Shown here: one piece after another, positions 7,532 through 16,516 of the stretch
Numbering within the stretch: the first letter of the stretch is position 1
Layout of the letters: each line of letters starts with the position of its first letter
Assembly: GCF_000720115.1 (NCBI RefSeq)
Contig: NZ_JOIR01000007.1
Span: 136,796-200,795, forward strand
Source of the DNA: Streptomyces sp. NRRL F-2580
Lineage (GTDB): Bacteria > Actinomycetota > Actinomycetes > Streptomycetales > Streptomycetaceae
DNA length: 64,000 nt
Direction: 5' to 3'
Translations under genes and position numbers: made by a program
The notes under the pieces: generated by a model
What the model was told of the DNA's origin: nothing
The model's database searches: none
What the model saw: only the letters and a program-made list of their open reading frames with translations

Positions 7532-8412
7532 GCGCCGAGGCGGGGCTGCCGGTGCCGGTGTTCGCCGGGGTGATCTGCGCCGGGGCGGCCGCCTGGGGGC
7601 TCTCCGGGGGCGACCGCGTGGCCCGGCGGGTCCGGGTGGTGCTGGCCGGGGGCGCTCCGGCGGTTCCGGGCGGGCCGCTGCACTGGGAGCGGCTGCTGAT
7701 CGCCGTACGGGTGCGGGCGGCGAGGTGGCGGGAGTGGGCCTGCCTCGGGGCCGGTCTCCTGGTCGCGGTGCTCGGCGGGTCGGTGATCCCGTTGCTGGCG
7801 GGCGCGGCGGCGCTGCCGTTGCTGCGGCGCTGGCTGCGGGTACGGGCGCGGGAGCGGGCCCGGGCGGCGCGGGCCGCCGAGGTGGTGGCCCTGTGCGGGG
7901 CGGTGGTGGGCGAGCTGCGGGCGGGGGCCCAGCCCGGGCAGGCGCTGACGGCGGCGATGCGGCGCACTGCCGCGGTCCCGGGCGGGCCGGGTGCGGCCGA
8001 GGCGGGCGTCCTGGCCGCCGCGGCGTTCGGCGGGGACGTGCCGGGAGCGCTGCGCCAGGCGGCGAAGGAGTCCGGCGCGCAGGGGCTGGCCGGGATGGCC
8101 GCCTGTTGGCGGGTGTCCGTGGACGGCGGTGCGGGACTGGCCGCCGGGCTGGACCGGCTGGAGGGGGCCCTGCGGGCGGAGCGGGACCGGCAGGAGTCGC
8201 TGCGGGCCCAGTTGGCGGGGGCGCGTTCGACGGTGCTGGTGCTCGCCCTGCTGCCGCTGGTGGGCCTGCTGATCGGCACCGGACTGGGGGCGGATCCGCT
8301 GCGGGTGCTGCTGCACACCCCGATGGGCTGGGGGTGCCTGCTGACGGGCGCGCTGCTGGAGGCGCTGGGGCTGCTGTGGTGCCGGCGGATCGTACGGGCG
8401 GGGGAGCGGTGA
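7528..8412 (+). CDS. tadB: TadB-like type II secretion F-domain membrane protein
   Basis: Inner-membrane platform protein of the T2SS F / GspF family, 294 residues. Hydrophobic segments near the N-terminus (AGVICAGAAAWGL, then LGAGLLVAVLGGSVIPLLAG) and two near the C-terminus flank a cytoplasmic Arg/Ala-rich helical region containing the conserved GQALTAAMRR and FGGDVPGALRQAA segments. It would pair with the following TadC-like protein to couple the ATPase to pilin assembly. GTG 7528 overlaps the tadA stop. Identification rests on topology, operon position and the F-domain pattern. Confidence 0.83.
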   Translation: MSAEAGLPVPVFAGVICAGAAAWGLSGGDRVARRVRVVLAGGAPAVPGGPLHWERLLIAVRVRAARWREWACLGAGLLVAVLGGSVIPLLAGAAALPLLRRWLRVRARERARAARAAEVVALCGAVVGELRAGAQPGQALTAAMRRTAAVPGGPGAAEAGVLAAAAFGGDVPGALRQAAKESGAQGLAGMAACWRVSVDGGAGLAAGLDRLEGALRAERDRQESLRAQLAGARSTVLVLALLPLVGLLIGTGLGADPLRVLLHTPMGWGCLLTGALLEALGLLWCRRIVRAGER

Positions 8413-9191
8413 TGGGCGGCGTCCTCGTCCACAGGCTGGGGATGGCGCTGTGCGTCGCGGCGGCGGCCCTCTGGGTGGTGGGGTCGGCGGTGGTGGCGCG
8501 GGTCCGGGAGCGGGCGGCCCGGCGCAGGATCGCGGCGCTGCTCGGAGTGGAACAGGTTCCGCGCGGGCCGGCGTTCGCTTCCGCGGTGCGGGGTGTTCTG
8601 GCGGCGTGGGCCGGGCCGGCCGGGGCGCTGTTGGCGGGCTGGGTGCTCGTCGGCGGGTCTGCGGGTGCGATGGTCGGCGCGCTGGCCGCGCTCGGCGTGT
8701 GGCGGTGGCGGGCCAGGGCGCGGCCGCCGGCCGCGGTGGATCCGGGGGAGGCGGAGCGGCAGCTGCCGTTCGCCGCCGATCTGTTGGCCGCGTGTCTGGC
8801 GGCCGGGGCGGGACCTGTGGAGGCCGCGGAGGTGGTCGGGGAGTCGCTGGGCGGCCCGGTGGGCGAGCGGCTGGCGAGGGCCGGGGCGGAGCTGCGGCTC
8901 GGCGGCGAACCGGGCGCCGGGTGGGGGAGGTTGGCGGAGATACCGGGCGCCCGGGCGCTCGCGGAATGCCTGGAGCGGGCCGCTCGGACGGGGGCGCCCG
9001 CGGCCGAACCGGTCTCCCGCCTCGCGTCGGGCCTCCGGGAGGACCGGGCCCGCCGGGCGGGAGCCAGGGCGCAGCGGGCGGCGGTACTCGTCACCGCGCC
9101 GGTGGGGCTGTGTTTCCTCCCCGCTTTTCTCGCGATCGGGGTGGCGCCGGTGGTGATCGGAATGGCCTCGGGACTTCTCTCGAACACCTGA
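8412..9191 (+). CDS. tadC: TadC-like type II secretion F-domain membrane protein
   Basis: Second platform protein, 259 residues. ATG 8412 shares one base with the TadB stop. An N-terminal hydrophobic segment, a pair of segments around residues 55-100 and a C-terminal hydrophobic pair surround the F-domain core, including LPFAADLLAACLAAGAGP and a second helical hairpin ending with ARRAGARAQRAAV. It matches the Rv3657c/TadC position in the actinobacterial cluster. Together with TadB it likely forms the membrane platform beneath the pilin. Confidence 0.82.
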   Translation: MGGVLVHRLGMALCVAAAALWVVGSAVVARVRERAARRRIAALLGVEQVPRGPAFASAVRGVLAAWAGPAGALLAGWVLVGGSAGAMVGALAALGVWRWRARARPPAAVDPGEAERQLPFAADLLAACLAAGAGPVEAAEVVGESLGGPVGERLARAGAELRLGGEPGAGWGRLAEIPGARALAECLERAARTGAPAAEPVSRLASGLREDRARRAGARAQRAAVLVTAPVGLCFLPAFLAIGVAPVVIGMASGLLSNT

Positions 9192-9243
9192 CGTCGCATT
9201 GACCACACACACATCAACAACGGAAATCAACAGGAGGTATGCC

Positions 9244-9441
9244 ATGAGGATCATCTGGTTTCGGCTGCGGACGGCACTGACCCGTCGCGGGGACGACGCG
9301 GGGATGTCCACCTCGGAATACGCCATGGGCACGATCGCGGCCTGCGCATTCGCGGCCGTTCTCTACAAGGTGGTGACGAGCGAAGTCGTCGCGACGGCCC
9401 TTCAGTCGACCATCGGGAAGGCGCTCGATGTGCCCTTCTGA
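9244..9441 (+). CDS. DUF4244 small pilin-like (Flp-type) protein
   Basis: 65-residue protein with basic N-terminus, then DAGMSTSEYAMGTIAACAFA, in which the G-M/S-x-x-E-Y pattern before a hydrophobic helix recalls Flp prepilins. It is the counterpart of Rv3656c. ATG 9244 is set by AGGAGG at 9232-9237 six bases upstream; an upstream in-frame ATG at 9199 lacks such a site. It is the probable major subunit of the filament or pseudopilus. No prepilin peptidase gene is visible in this window. The stop overlaps the next gene by 14 bases. Confidence 0.85.
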   Translation: MRIIWFRLRTALTRRGDDAGMSTSEYAMGTIAACAFAAVLYKVVTSEVVATALQSTIGKALDVPF

Positions 9442-9814
9442 GGGGAAGTCGTCGGCGCGCCGGAAAATCGGGGACCGGGGATATGTGACGGCCGAGGCCG
9501 CCCTCGTGATCCCGGCGCTGGTGCTGTTCGCGGCGCTGCTGGTGTGGGCCCTGATGGCGGCGGCCGCGCAGATCAGGTGTGTGGACGCTGCTCGGGCCGG
9601 CGCCCGGGCGGTGTCCCGCTCGGAGCCGGCCGGGGTGGCCGTGGCGGCGGCCAAGGAGGCAGCGCCGCCGGGGGCGCGGGTGGAGCTGGAGCGGGTGGGC
9701 GACCTGTGGCGGGTCCGGGTGGCGGCGCCCGCGCCGGGGCCGGGCGGGCTGCCCGTACGGCTCGGGGCGCAGGCGGTGGCCCTGGCCGAGGACAGCGTGG
9801 GGCCGCCGCCGTGA
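9428..9814 (+). CDS. tadE: TadE-family pseudopilin
   Basis: 128-residue protein with the TadE signature near the N-terminus: GYVTAEAALVIPALVLFAALLVWAL, a Glu within the start of a long hydrophobic helix. A short extracytoplasmic domain follows, ending with LGAQAVALAED. It is probably a minor pseudopilin of the Tad apparatus, exported and anchored by its single helix. ATG 9428 lies within the end of the DUF4244 gene and its stop overlaps the next start, so synthesis is coupled. Confidence 0.85.
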   Translation: MCPSEGKSSARRKIGDRGYVTAEAALVIPALVLFAALLVWALMAAAAQIRCVDAARAGARAVSRSEPAGVAVAAAKEAAPPGARVELERVGDLWRVRVAAPAPGPGGLPVRLGAQAVALAEDSVGPPP

Positions 9815-10152
9815 GCCGGGACCGGGGCTCCGCCACGGTCTGGGCGGCCCTGGTGGCCACGGTGCTGGGGGCGGTGTTCGGCGGGGTGCTGCTGCTCGGC
9901 CAGGCCGTAGTGGCCCGGCACCGGGCGGCTTCGGCCGCGGATCTCGCGGCCCTCGCGGCGGCGGCCACGTGGGCGCACGGACCGGAGACCGCCTGTGCCA
10001 CGGCGCTGCGGGTGGCCCGGGCTCAGGAGGCGGCGCTCGCCGGCTGCCGTCTCCACGGAGAGGTCGCCGAGGTGACGGCCCGGGTGGCGGCGGGCCCCTT
10101 CACCCCCGCCGTCGCGGCCCGTGCGGGCCCGCCTCGGGCGTCGCCGGAGTGA
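9811..10152 (+). CDS. TadE-like/Rv3654c-type pseudopilin
   Basis: 113 residues beginning DRGSATVWAALVATVLGAV, a short polar N-terminus followed by one long hydrophobic helix, then a small Ala-rich extracytoplasmic part with ARHRAASAADLAALAAAATW, typical of the TadG/Rv3654c 'helicase/secretion neighbourhood TadE-like' family. The GTG start overlaps the tadE stop (GTGA). It is the last gene of the operon; the next gene is convergent. The role is inferred from position and topology. Confidence 0.8.
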   Translation: MSRDRGSATVWAALVATVLGAVFGGVLLLGQAVVARHRAASAADLAALAAAATWAHGPETACATALRVARAQEAALAGCRLHGEVAEVTARVAAGPFTPAVAARAGPPRASPE

Positions 10153-10213
10153 GGCCGGGCCAGGGGCCCGGGCCGGACCCCACGAGGCGCCAGGGCCCGG
10201 TTCAGGGCCTGCG

Positions 10214-12709
10214 TCAGGGCCGATGGGCGGAGTCAGTGGGTGGCTCGGTGGGCGGGGGCGGTGGGGATTCGGCGAGGAGCCGGGTGAGGAGGCGGATGGC
10301 ACCGCGTTTGTGGAGGGGGTCGTTGCCGTTGCCGCATTTGGGGGACTGGATGCAGGAAGGGCAGCCGGCCTCGCACTCGCAGGCGGCGATCGCGTCACGG
10401 GTCGCCGTCAGCCAGGCGGCGGCGGTGTGGAAGGCCCGCTCCGCGAAGCCGGCGCCGCCGGGGTGGCCGTCGTAGACGAAGACCGTGGGGAGGAGGGTGT
10501 CGGGATGCAGCGGCACGGAGACGCCGCCGATGTCCCAGCGGTCGCAGGTGGCGAACAGCGGAAGCATGCCGATGGAGGCGTGCTCGGCGGCGTGCAGGGC
10601 TCCGCCGAGGATCTCCGGGTTGATCCGGGCCTCGTCGAGCTGGTCCTCGGTCACCGTCCACCACACGGCCCGGGTGCGCAGGATGCGGGGCGGCAGGTCC
10701 AGTTTCGCCTCGCCCAGGACCTCGCCGGTGATCAGTTTGCGGCGCAGATAGGAGACGACCTGGTTGGTGACCTCGACGGAGCCGAAGCAGAGCCGGGCCG
10801 AGCCCCACGGGATCTCGGTCTCGGTCTCCAGGATGGAGATGGAGGTGGTGTCGCGGGCGGTGGTGGAGAAGGGCGGATCGGCCTCCTCCACGAGGGCCGC
10901 CGAACCCTCCAAGTCCAGGTGTTTCACGAGATACGTGCGGCCTTGGTGGAGGTGGACGGCCCCGTCGTGGACGGCGGTGTGGGCGGCGGACTCGTCGACC
11001 GTGCCCAGCAGCCGGCCGGTGGCGGCCTCGACGATCTGCACCGGGCGGCCGCCGCCGCCCCGGATGTCGGTCAGGTCCGAGGCCCGTTCCCGGCGGGTCC
11101 AGTGCCAGGCGGTCGCCCGGCGGCGCAGCAGCTTCGCCGCTTCCAGCTGGGGGAGGAGTTCTTCGGTCGCCGGGCCGAAGAGGTCCAGGTCGGCTTCCGT
11201 CAGCGGCAGCTCGGCCGCCGCAGCGCACAGGTGGGGGGCGAGGACGTACGGGTTGTCGGGGTCCAGGACGGTGGCCTCCACCGGTTGGCGGAACAGCGCC
11301 TCGGGATGGTGGACGAGGTAGGTGTCCAGTGGGTCGTCGCGGGCGATCAGCACGGCCAGGGCGCCCTGGCCGGCCCGCCCCGCGCGGCCGGCCTGCTGCC
11401 ACAGGGAGGCCCTCGTGCCGGGGTACCCGGTGATCAGTACGGCGTCCAGCCCGGAGACGTCCACGCCCAGCTCCAGGGCTGTCGTGGCGGCCAGCCCCAG
11501 CAGCTCGCCGGAGTGCAGGGCCCGCTCCAGGGCCCGGCGCTCCTCGGGCAGATAGCCGCCCCGGTAGGCCGCGACCCGCCGGGCCAGGGAGCGGTCCACC
11601 TGGGCGAGCCGCTCCTGGGTGATCACCGAGATCAGCTCCGCGCCGCGCCGGGAGCGGACGAAGGCGACCGTGCGAACCCCCTGGACCACCAGGTCGGTCA
11701 GCAGGTCGGCGGTCTCCGCGGTGGCCGTACGGCGTACGGGAGCGCCCTTCTCGCCGCGCAGCTCGGTGAGGAGCGGCGGCTCCCACAGGGCGAAGACCAC
11801 CTCGCCGCGCGGAGAGGCGTCGTCAGTGATCTCGATCACCCGTACGCCGGTCAGCCGGGACGCGGCGGCCGCGGGGTCGCTGGCCGTGGCGGAGGCCAGC
11901 AGGAAGACCGGTTCGGAGCCGTAGCGGGCGCACAGCCGCCGCAGCCGGCGCAGGACCTGGGCCACGTGGGAGCCGAATACCCCGCGGTAGGTGTGGCACT
12001 CGTCGATCACGACGTAGCGCAGGGCCCGCAGGAAGGAGGACCAGCGCGGGTGGGCCGGGAGGATCCCGCGGTGCAGCATGTCGGGGTTGGTCAGGACGTA
12101 GTTCGCGTACTGGCGCACCCACTCGCGTTCCTCGACGGGCGTGTCCCCGTCGTAGACCGCGGGGCGTACGGCGTTGCCCAGTGGGGCGGCCAGTTCCCGT
12201 ACGGCCCGCCGCTGGTCGGCCGCCAGGGCCTTGGTGGGGGCCAGGTACAGGGCGGTGGCGCCCCTGCCGTTCGGGGCCTCGGCGCCGTCCGCGAGGGCGG
12301 AGAGCACGGGCGCGAGGTAGGCCAGGGACTTGCCCGAGGCGGTGCCGGTGGCGACGACCACCGACTCGCCGTCCAGGGCGTGCTCGGCCGCCGCGGCCTG
12401 GTGCTCCCACGGATGGTCGATGCCTGCGGCCTGGATCGCGGCTACGACATCCGTTCGGATGCGATCGGGCCAGACTGCATGACGGCCCGCTCGAGGGGGC
12501 AAGTGCTCCGTATGGGTGATGCGCGCAGCTCGGGAAGGCCCCCGTGACAGGCGGTCCAGGACCTCGCCGGGAGTGGGTCTTGGGTCCACGGGTGGCTTGG
12601 GCCGTCCGGGACCGTGAGTATTGGCCATTGGAACCGAGTGTGTCACCGGCGTGCGGGACAATGGTCCGAAGGCGTCGTGCGCGCCTGCCGGTAAGTGATT
12701 GAATGCCAT
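10214..12709 (-). CDS. MrfA/YprA-like DEAH-box helicase with DUF1998 zinc domain
   Basis: Superfamily 2 helicase of about 831 residues, the DECH/DEAH helicase that defines the 'helicase/secretion neighbourhood' (Rv3649-type). ATGTASGKS is motif I, VIDECHTY is motif II (a DECH box), SATASD is motif III, and QQAGRAGRAG is motif VI. The C-terminal DUF1998 domain carries four cysteines in CECEAGCPSCIQSPKC, the zinc site of MrfA. B. subtilis MrfA acts in mitomycin-damage excision repair, so DNA repair is the best guess. ATG 12709 is favoured, with GAGGGA 12 bases upstream; a TTG 12 bases earlier is possible. The gene is divergent from bldG. Confidence 0.88.
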   Translation of the reverse strand: MAFNHLPAGAHDAFGPLSRTPVTHSVPMANTHGPGRPKPPVDPRPTPGEVLDRLSRGPSRAARITHTEHLPPRAGRHAVWPDRIRTDVVAAIQAAGIDHPWEHQAAAAEHALDGESVVVATGTASGKSLAYLAPVLSALADGAEAPNGRGATALYLAPTKALAADQRRAVRELAAPLGNAVRPAVYDGDTPVEEREWVRQYANYVLTNPDMLHRGILPAHPRWSSFLRALRYVVIDECHTYRGVFGSHVAQVLRRLRRLCARYGSEPVFLLASATASDPAAAASRLTGVRVIEITDDASPRGEVVFALWEPPLLTELRGEKGAPVRRTATAETADLLTDLVVQGVRTVAFVRSRRGAELISVITQERLAQVDRSLARRVAAYRGGYLPEERRALERALHSGELLGLAATTALELGVDVSGLDAVLITGYPGTRASLWQQAGRAGRAGQGALAVLIARDDPLDTYLVHHPEALFRQPVEATVLDPDNPYVLAPHLCAAAAELPLTEADLDLFGPATEELLPQLEAAKLLRRRATAWHWTRRERASDLTDIRGGGGRPVQIVEAATGRLLGTVDESAAHTAVHDGAVHLHQGRTYLVKHLDLEGSAALVEEADPPFSTTARDTTSISILETETEIPWGSARLCFGSVEVTNQVVSYLRRKLITGEVLGEAKLDLPPRILRTRAVWWTVTEDQLDEARINPEILGGALHAAEHASIGMLPLFATCDRWDIGGVSVPLHPDTLLPTVFVYDGHPGGAGFAERAFHTAAAWLTATRDAIAACECEAGCPSCIQSPKCGNGNDPLHKRGAIRLLTRLLAESPPPPPTEPPTDSAHRP

Positions 12710-12790
12710 CGCGGCAGCCAATCCCTCGCCTACCTTCGGGTGGGGAGGCCCCTAGGGGGCGCCGCTCGATAGCAAGGTGCTGGAGGATCC

Positions 12791-13132
12791 GTGGACCTGT
12801 CCCTGTCGACTCGCACTGTCGGCGACCGTACGGTCGTGGAGGTCGGTGGCGAGATTGATGTGTATACCGCGCCCAAGCTGCGCGAGCAGTTGGTCGAGTT
12901 GGTGAACGACGGCAGCTACCACCTGGTTGTCGACATGGAGCGAGTGGACTTCCTCGACTCCACCGGACTTGGTGTGCTGGTGGGAGGTCTCAAGCGCGTC
13001 CGTGCGCACGAGGGTTCGCTGCGCCTGGTGTGCAATCAGGAGCGCATCCTGAAGATCTTCCGCATCACCGGTCTGACCAAGGTGTTCCCGATCCACACCA
13101 CGGTGGAAGACGCCGTCAACGCCACCGACTGA
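12791..13132 (+). CDS. bldG: Anti-sigma factor antagonist BldG
   Basis: 113-residue STAS-domain protein essentially recognisable as Streptomyces BldG. The phosphoacceptor lies in [10 protein letters not shown], where Ser57 is the residue known to be phosphorylated in BldG. In the family, the unphosphorylated form binds anti-sigma factors to free sigma factors controlling aerial growth and antibiotic production. GGAGG at 12782-12786 precedes the GTG start by four bases. The next gene encodes an RsbW-like partner, as in S. coelicolor. bldG is known there to be expressed both alone and with that gene; no terminator is evident here in the 122-base gap. Confidence 0.96.
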   Translation: MDLSLSTRTVGDRTVVEVGGEIDVYTAPKLREQLVELVNDGSYHLVVDMERVDFLDSTGLGVLVGGLKRVRAHEGSLRLVCNQERILKIFRITGLTKVFPIHTTVEDAVNATD

Positions 13133-13254
13133 CGTCTCCGGGCGGCTCCCGGCAGCCTTCGGGCGGCCGAGAGCCGGCAAGGAGAGCAGGGGTACCGGGC
13201 CATGGATGGCCCGGGCCCCTGTCAAGGCACGCCCGTAGTCCGAGGGGGACGCGC

Positions 13255-13695
13255 ATGGCCACCGTTGAACTGCGCTTCAGCGCCCAGCCCGAACACGTCC
13301 GGACGGCCCGCCTCGTCGCGGCCGCCGTGGCGCGCCGGGCCGGTGTGGAGGAAGCCGTCCTCGACGAGGTCCGCCTCGCCGTGGGCGAGGCCTGCTCGCG
13401 TGCCGTCGGACTCCATCGCAGTTACGGGCTGACCGGGCCCGTCCGGGTGATCCTGACCGAGGAGGACAAGTCGTTCTCCATCGAGGTCGGTGACGAGGTG
13501 CCGGCGCCGGGCGGCGGCTCCGGCGAGGCCGTGTCCGGACTCGACGCCGCCCTGGACCCCGACACCGACACGGAGGACGAGATGGGCCTCGCCGTGATCA
13601 GCGGGCTCGTCGACGACGTCGAGGTGACCAGTGGCGAATCGGGCGGGACGATCCGGATGAGCTGGCCCGTCTCCGGGTCCTCCGACCTTCCGTAA
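13255..13695 (+). CDS. RsbW/SpoIIAB-like anti-sigma factor (SCO3548 type)
   Basis: 146-residue HATPase_c family anti-sigma factor and known type of BldG partner. The N-box helix reads LDEVRLAVGEACSRAV: the Asn that normally coordinates Mg-ATP (as in E-x-x-T-N) is replaced by Arg, with Ser before it. The central Asp region IEVGDEVP and the G-box MGLAVISGLVDDVEV remain. The variable acidic loop between them is unusually long. My memory of the S. coelicolor protein has the same N-box change, so it is probably a lineage feature affecting ATP binding rather than decay. ATG 13255 is preceded by GAGGGGGA. Transcription ends at the strong terminator at 13739. Confidence 0.9.
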   Translation: MATVELRFSAQPEHVRTARLVAAAVARRAGVEEAVLDEVRLAVGEACSRAVGLHRSYGLTGPVRVILTEEDKSFSIEVGDEVPAPGGGSGEAVSGLDAALDPDTDTEDEMGLAVISGLVDDVEVTSGESGGTIRMSWPVSGSSDLP

Positions 13696-13738
13696 GATCC
13701 CCGGGCGACGGCCCGTCATATCTTCCGATCTTTATCAA

Positions 13739-13762
13739 GGCCCTGCTGAGCAGGGCCTTTTT
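13739..13762 (+). terminator. Rho-independent terminator of the bldG operon
   Basis: GGCCCTGCT and AGCAGGGCC form a perfect stem with a single-base loop, followed directly by TTTTT. This is one of the few classical intrinsic terminators in the window. The remaining bases up to hppA (13763-13950) hold only its promoter region. Confidence 0.92.
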
Positions 13763-13950
13763 CATTTCGCTGGATCAATGACCGGCCGTCAATGCCTTTG
13801 CCCCATTACCACTTTCGAGGGTAATGGAGTGACGCGATCTATTGCTGAGGAGCAAGAGCACGCCAATTGCGTTTCCTGCCCACTGTTTTGATCGGGGTGC
13901 GCTCCCTACAATCCGTCCACATCTTGAGCTCATCACGTCAAGGAGGACGA

Positions 13951-16353
13951 ATGACGGGGCTCTTCACCCCTATCGCGCCGGATCGCACCACAGATCTGGC
14001 ATCCGCAGTACTCACCGATGACAATCGGCTCATCGTGATCGTCATTGCGGCCGTGGCACTCGCCGCACTCGTCGTCGCGCAGATCCTGGTCCGCCAGGTC
14101 CTCGCCGCCGACGAGGGAACCGACAGCATGAAGAAGATCGCCGCGGCCGTCCAGGAAGGCGCCAACGCCTACCTCGGCCGGCAGCTGCGCACCCTCGGCG
14201 TCTTCGCCGTCGTGGTCTTCTTCCTGCTCTTCCTGCTCCCCGCAGACGACTGGACGCAGCGGGCGGGACGTTCCGCCTTCTTCCTCGTGGGCGCCCTCTT
14301 CTCGGCGGCCACCGGCTACATCGGCATGCGTCTCGCGGTCCGCGCCAACGTCCGCGTCGCCGCCGCCGCGCGGGAGGCGACCCCGGCCGAGGGAGAGCCC
14401 GCCAAGGACCTGACCGAGGTCTCCCACAAGGCGATGAAGATCGCCTTCCGCACGGGTGGCGTGGTCGGCATGTTCACCGTCGGCCTCGGCCTGCTCGGCG
14501 CCTCCTGCGTCGTGCTGGTCTACGCCGCCGACGCCCCGAAGGTCCTGGAGGGCTTCGGTCTCGGCGCCGCCCTGATCGCGATGTTCATGCGCGTGGGCGG
14601 CGGCATCTTCACCAAGGCCGCCGACGTCGGCGCCGACCTGGTCGGCAAGGTCGAGCAGGGCATTCCGGAGGACGACCCGCGCAATGCCGCGACCATCGCC
14701 GACAACGTGGGCGACAACGTCGGAGACTGCGCCGGAATGGCGGCCGACCTCTTCGAGTCCTACGCCGTCACCCTCGTGGCCGCGCTCATCCTCGGCAAGG
14801 CCGCCTTCGGCGACCTGGGTCTCGCCTTCCCGCTGATCGTCCCCGCGATCGGCGTCATCACCGCGATGATCGGCATCTTCGCGGTCTCCCCGCGACGCTC
14901 CGACCGCAGCGGCATGACCGCCATCAACCGCGGCTTCTTCATCTCCGCCGTGATCTCCCTGGTGCTGGTCGCGATCGCCGTCTACGCCTACCTGCCGGCC
15001 ACCTACAAGGAGCTCGTCGGCGTCGAGGACCCGGCGATCTCCAATCACTCCGGTGACCCGCGGATCCTGGCCGTCGTCGCCGTCGCCATCGGCATCGTGC
15101 TGGCGGCCCTGATCCAGCAGCTGACCGGCTACTTCACGGAGACCAACCGCCGTCCCGTCCGGGACATCGGCAAGTCCTCCCTGACCGGCGCGGCCACCGT
15201 CGTCCTCGCCGGCATCTCCGTCGGCCTGGAGTCCGCCGTCTACACGGCGCTGCTCATCGGTCTCGGCGTCTACGGCGCGTTCCTGCTCGGCGGTACGTCG
15301 ATCATGCTCGCGCTGTTCGCGGTGGCCCTGGCCGGCACCGGCCTGCTCACCACCGTCGGCGTCATCGTCGCCATGGACACCTTCGGACCCGTCTCCGACA
15401 ACGCCCAGGGCATCGCCGAGATGTCCGGAGACGTCGAGGGCGCCGGTGCGCAGGTCCTGACCGACCTGGACGCCGTGGGCAACACCACCAAGGCCATCAC
15501 CAAGGGCATCGCCATCGCCACGGCCGTGCTCGCCGCGGCCGCGCTCTTCGGCTCGTACAACGACGCGATCGCCACCGCGGTCAGGGAAGTCGGGGCCAAG
15601 GCCGGGGAGATGAACCTCAGCCTGGACATCGCGCAGCCCAACAACCTGGTCGGGCTGATCCTGGGCGCGGCGGTCGTGTTCCTGTTCTCCGGCCTGGCCA
15701 TCAACGCGGTCTCCCGCTCCGCGGGCGCCGTGGTCTACGAGGTGCGCCGCCAGTTCCGCGAGCACCCCGGGATCATGGACTACACCGAGAAGCCCGAGTA
15801 CGGGCGCGTCGTCGACATCTGCACCAAGGACGCGCTGCGCGAGCTCGCCACGCCCGGCCTGCTCGCCGTCCTCACCCCGATCGCCGTGGGCTTCTCCCTC
15901 GGCGTGGGCGCGCTCGGCTCCTTCCTCGCCGGCGCCATCGGCACGGGCACGCTGATGGCGGTCTTCCTCGCCAACTCCGGCGGCGCGTGGGACAACGCGA
16001 AGAAGCTCGTCGAGGACGGCCACCACGGCGGCAAGGGCAGCGAGGCCCACGCCGCGGTCGTCATCGGCGACACGGTCGGCGACCCGTTCAAGGACACCGC
16101 CGGTCCCGCGATCAACCCGCTGCTCAAGGTCATGAACCTGGTGGCGCTGCTGATCGCCCCCGCGGTCGTGCAGTTCAGCTACGGCCCGGACACCAACCCG
16201 ACCGTGCGGGCGATCGTCGCGGTCCTCGCGATCGCCGTCATCGTCGGCGCGGTGTACGTCTCCAAGCGCCGCGGCATCGCGGTCGGCGACGAGACCGAGG
16301 GCGGAGCCGCCGAGCGGGTGGCCCAGCCGGCCGACCCCGCGACGGTCTCCTGA
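13951..16353 (+). CDS. hppA: Membrane-bound proton-translocating pyrophosphatase, K+-independent
   Basis: 800-residue polytopic pump that couples pyrophosphate hydrolysis to proton export. The substrate site is plain: GADLVGKVEQGIPEDDP followed by NVGDNVGDCAG, and later GDTVGDPFKDTAGP. GNTTKAITKG has Lys at the position that distinguishes K+-independent enzymes from K+-dependent ones, which have Ala. About 16 transmembrane segments are evident. AGGAGG at 13940-13945 fixes ATG 13951. It would scavenge PPi from biosynthesis and complements the soluble pyrophosphatase at 55.6-56.1 kb. A hairpin follows the gene. Confidence 0.96.
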   Translation: MTGLFTPIAPDRTTDLASAVLTDDNRLIVIVIAAVALAALVVAQILVRQVLAADEGTDSMKKIAAAVQEGANAYLGRQLRTLGVFAVVVFFLLFLLPADDWTQRAGRSAFFLVGALFSAATGYIGMRLAVRANVRVAAAAREATPAEGEPAKDLTEVSHKAMKIAFRTGGVVGMFTVGLGLLGASCVVLVYAADAPKVLEGFGLGAALIAMFMRVGGGIFTKAADVGADLVGKVEQGIPEDDPRNAATIADNVGDNVGDCAGMAADLFESYAVTLVAALILGKAAFGDLGLAFPLIVPAIGVITAMIGIFAVSPRRSDRSGMTAINRGFFISAVISLVLVAIAVYAYLPATYKELVGVEDPAISNHSGDPRILAVVAVAIGIVLAALIQQLTGYFTETNRRPVRDIGKSSLTGAATVVLAGISVGLESAVYTALLIGLGVYGAFLLGGTSIMLALFAVALAGTGLLTTVGVIVAMDTFGPVSDNAQGIAEMSGDVEGAGAQVLTDLDAVGNTTKAITKGIAIATAVLAAAALFGSYNDAIATAVREVGAKAGEMNLSLDIAQPNNLVGLILGAAVVFLFSGLAINAVSRSAGAVVYEVRRQFREHPGIMDYTEKPEYGRVVDICTKDALRELATPGLLAVLTPIAVGFSLGVGALGSFLAGAIGTGTLMAVFLANSGGAWDNAKKLVEDGHHGGKGSEAHAAVVIGDTVGDPFKDTAGPAINPLLKVMNLVALLIAPAVVQFSYGPDTNPTVRAIVAVLAIAVIVGAVYVSKRRGIAVGDETEGGAAERVAQPADPATVS

Positions 16354-16410
16354 CCCGAGGTCCCGGCAGCAGGACGGGCGGGGCCGGGCAGGGCCGGCCG
16401 TACGCCCGAA

Positions 16411-16454
16411 GGGCGGACAGGCAGCGCGGACTGACGCGTCGTCTGTCCGCCTTT
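16411..16454 (+). terminator. Hairpin downstream of hppA
   Basis: GGGCGGACAG pairs with CTGTCCGCC across a 23-base loop and is followed by TTTGTG. It is a probable terminator between hppA and the lipoprotein gene. Confidence 0.6.
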
Positions 16455-16516
16455 GTGCGTGCCCGGATGGCAGACGTGTATCTTCCGGGCCGAGAGCCTT
16501 CGAAGGGACCAATCCG

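Noticed and set aside
6524..9220. Open frame of about 900 codons opposite the Tad operon
   Set aside because: Antisense of tadA, tadB and tadC; Pro/Ala/Arg-rich and without motifs.
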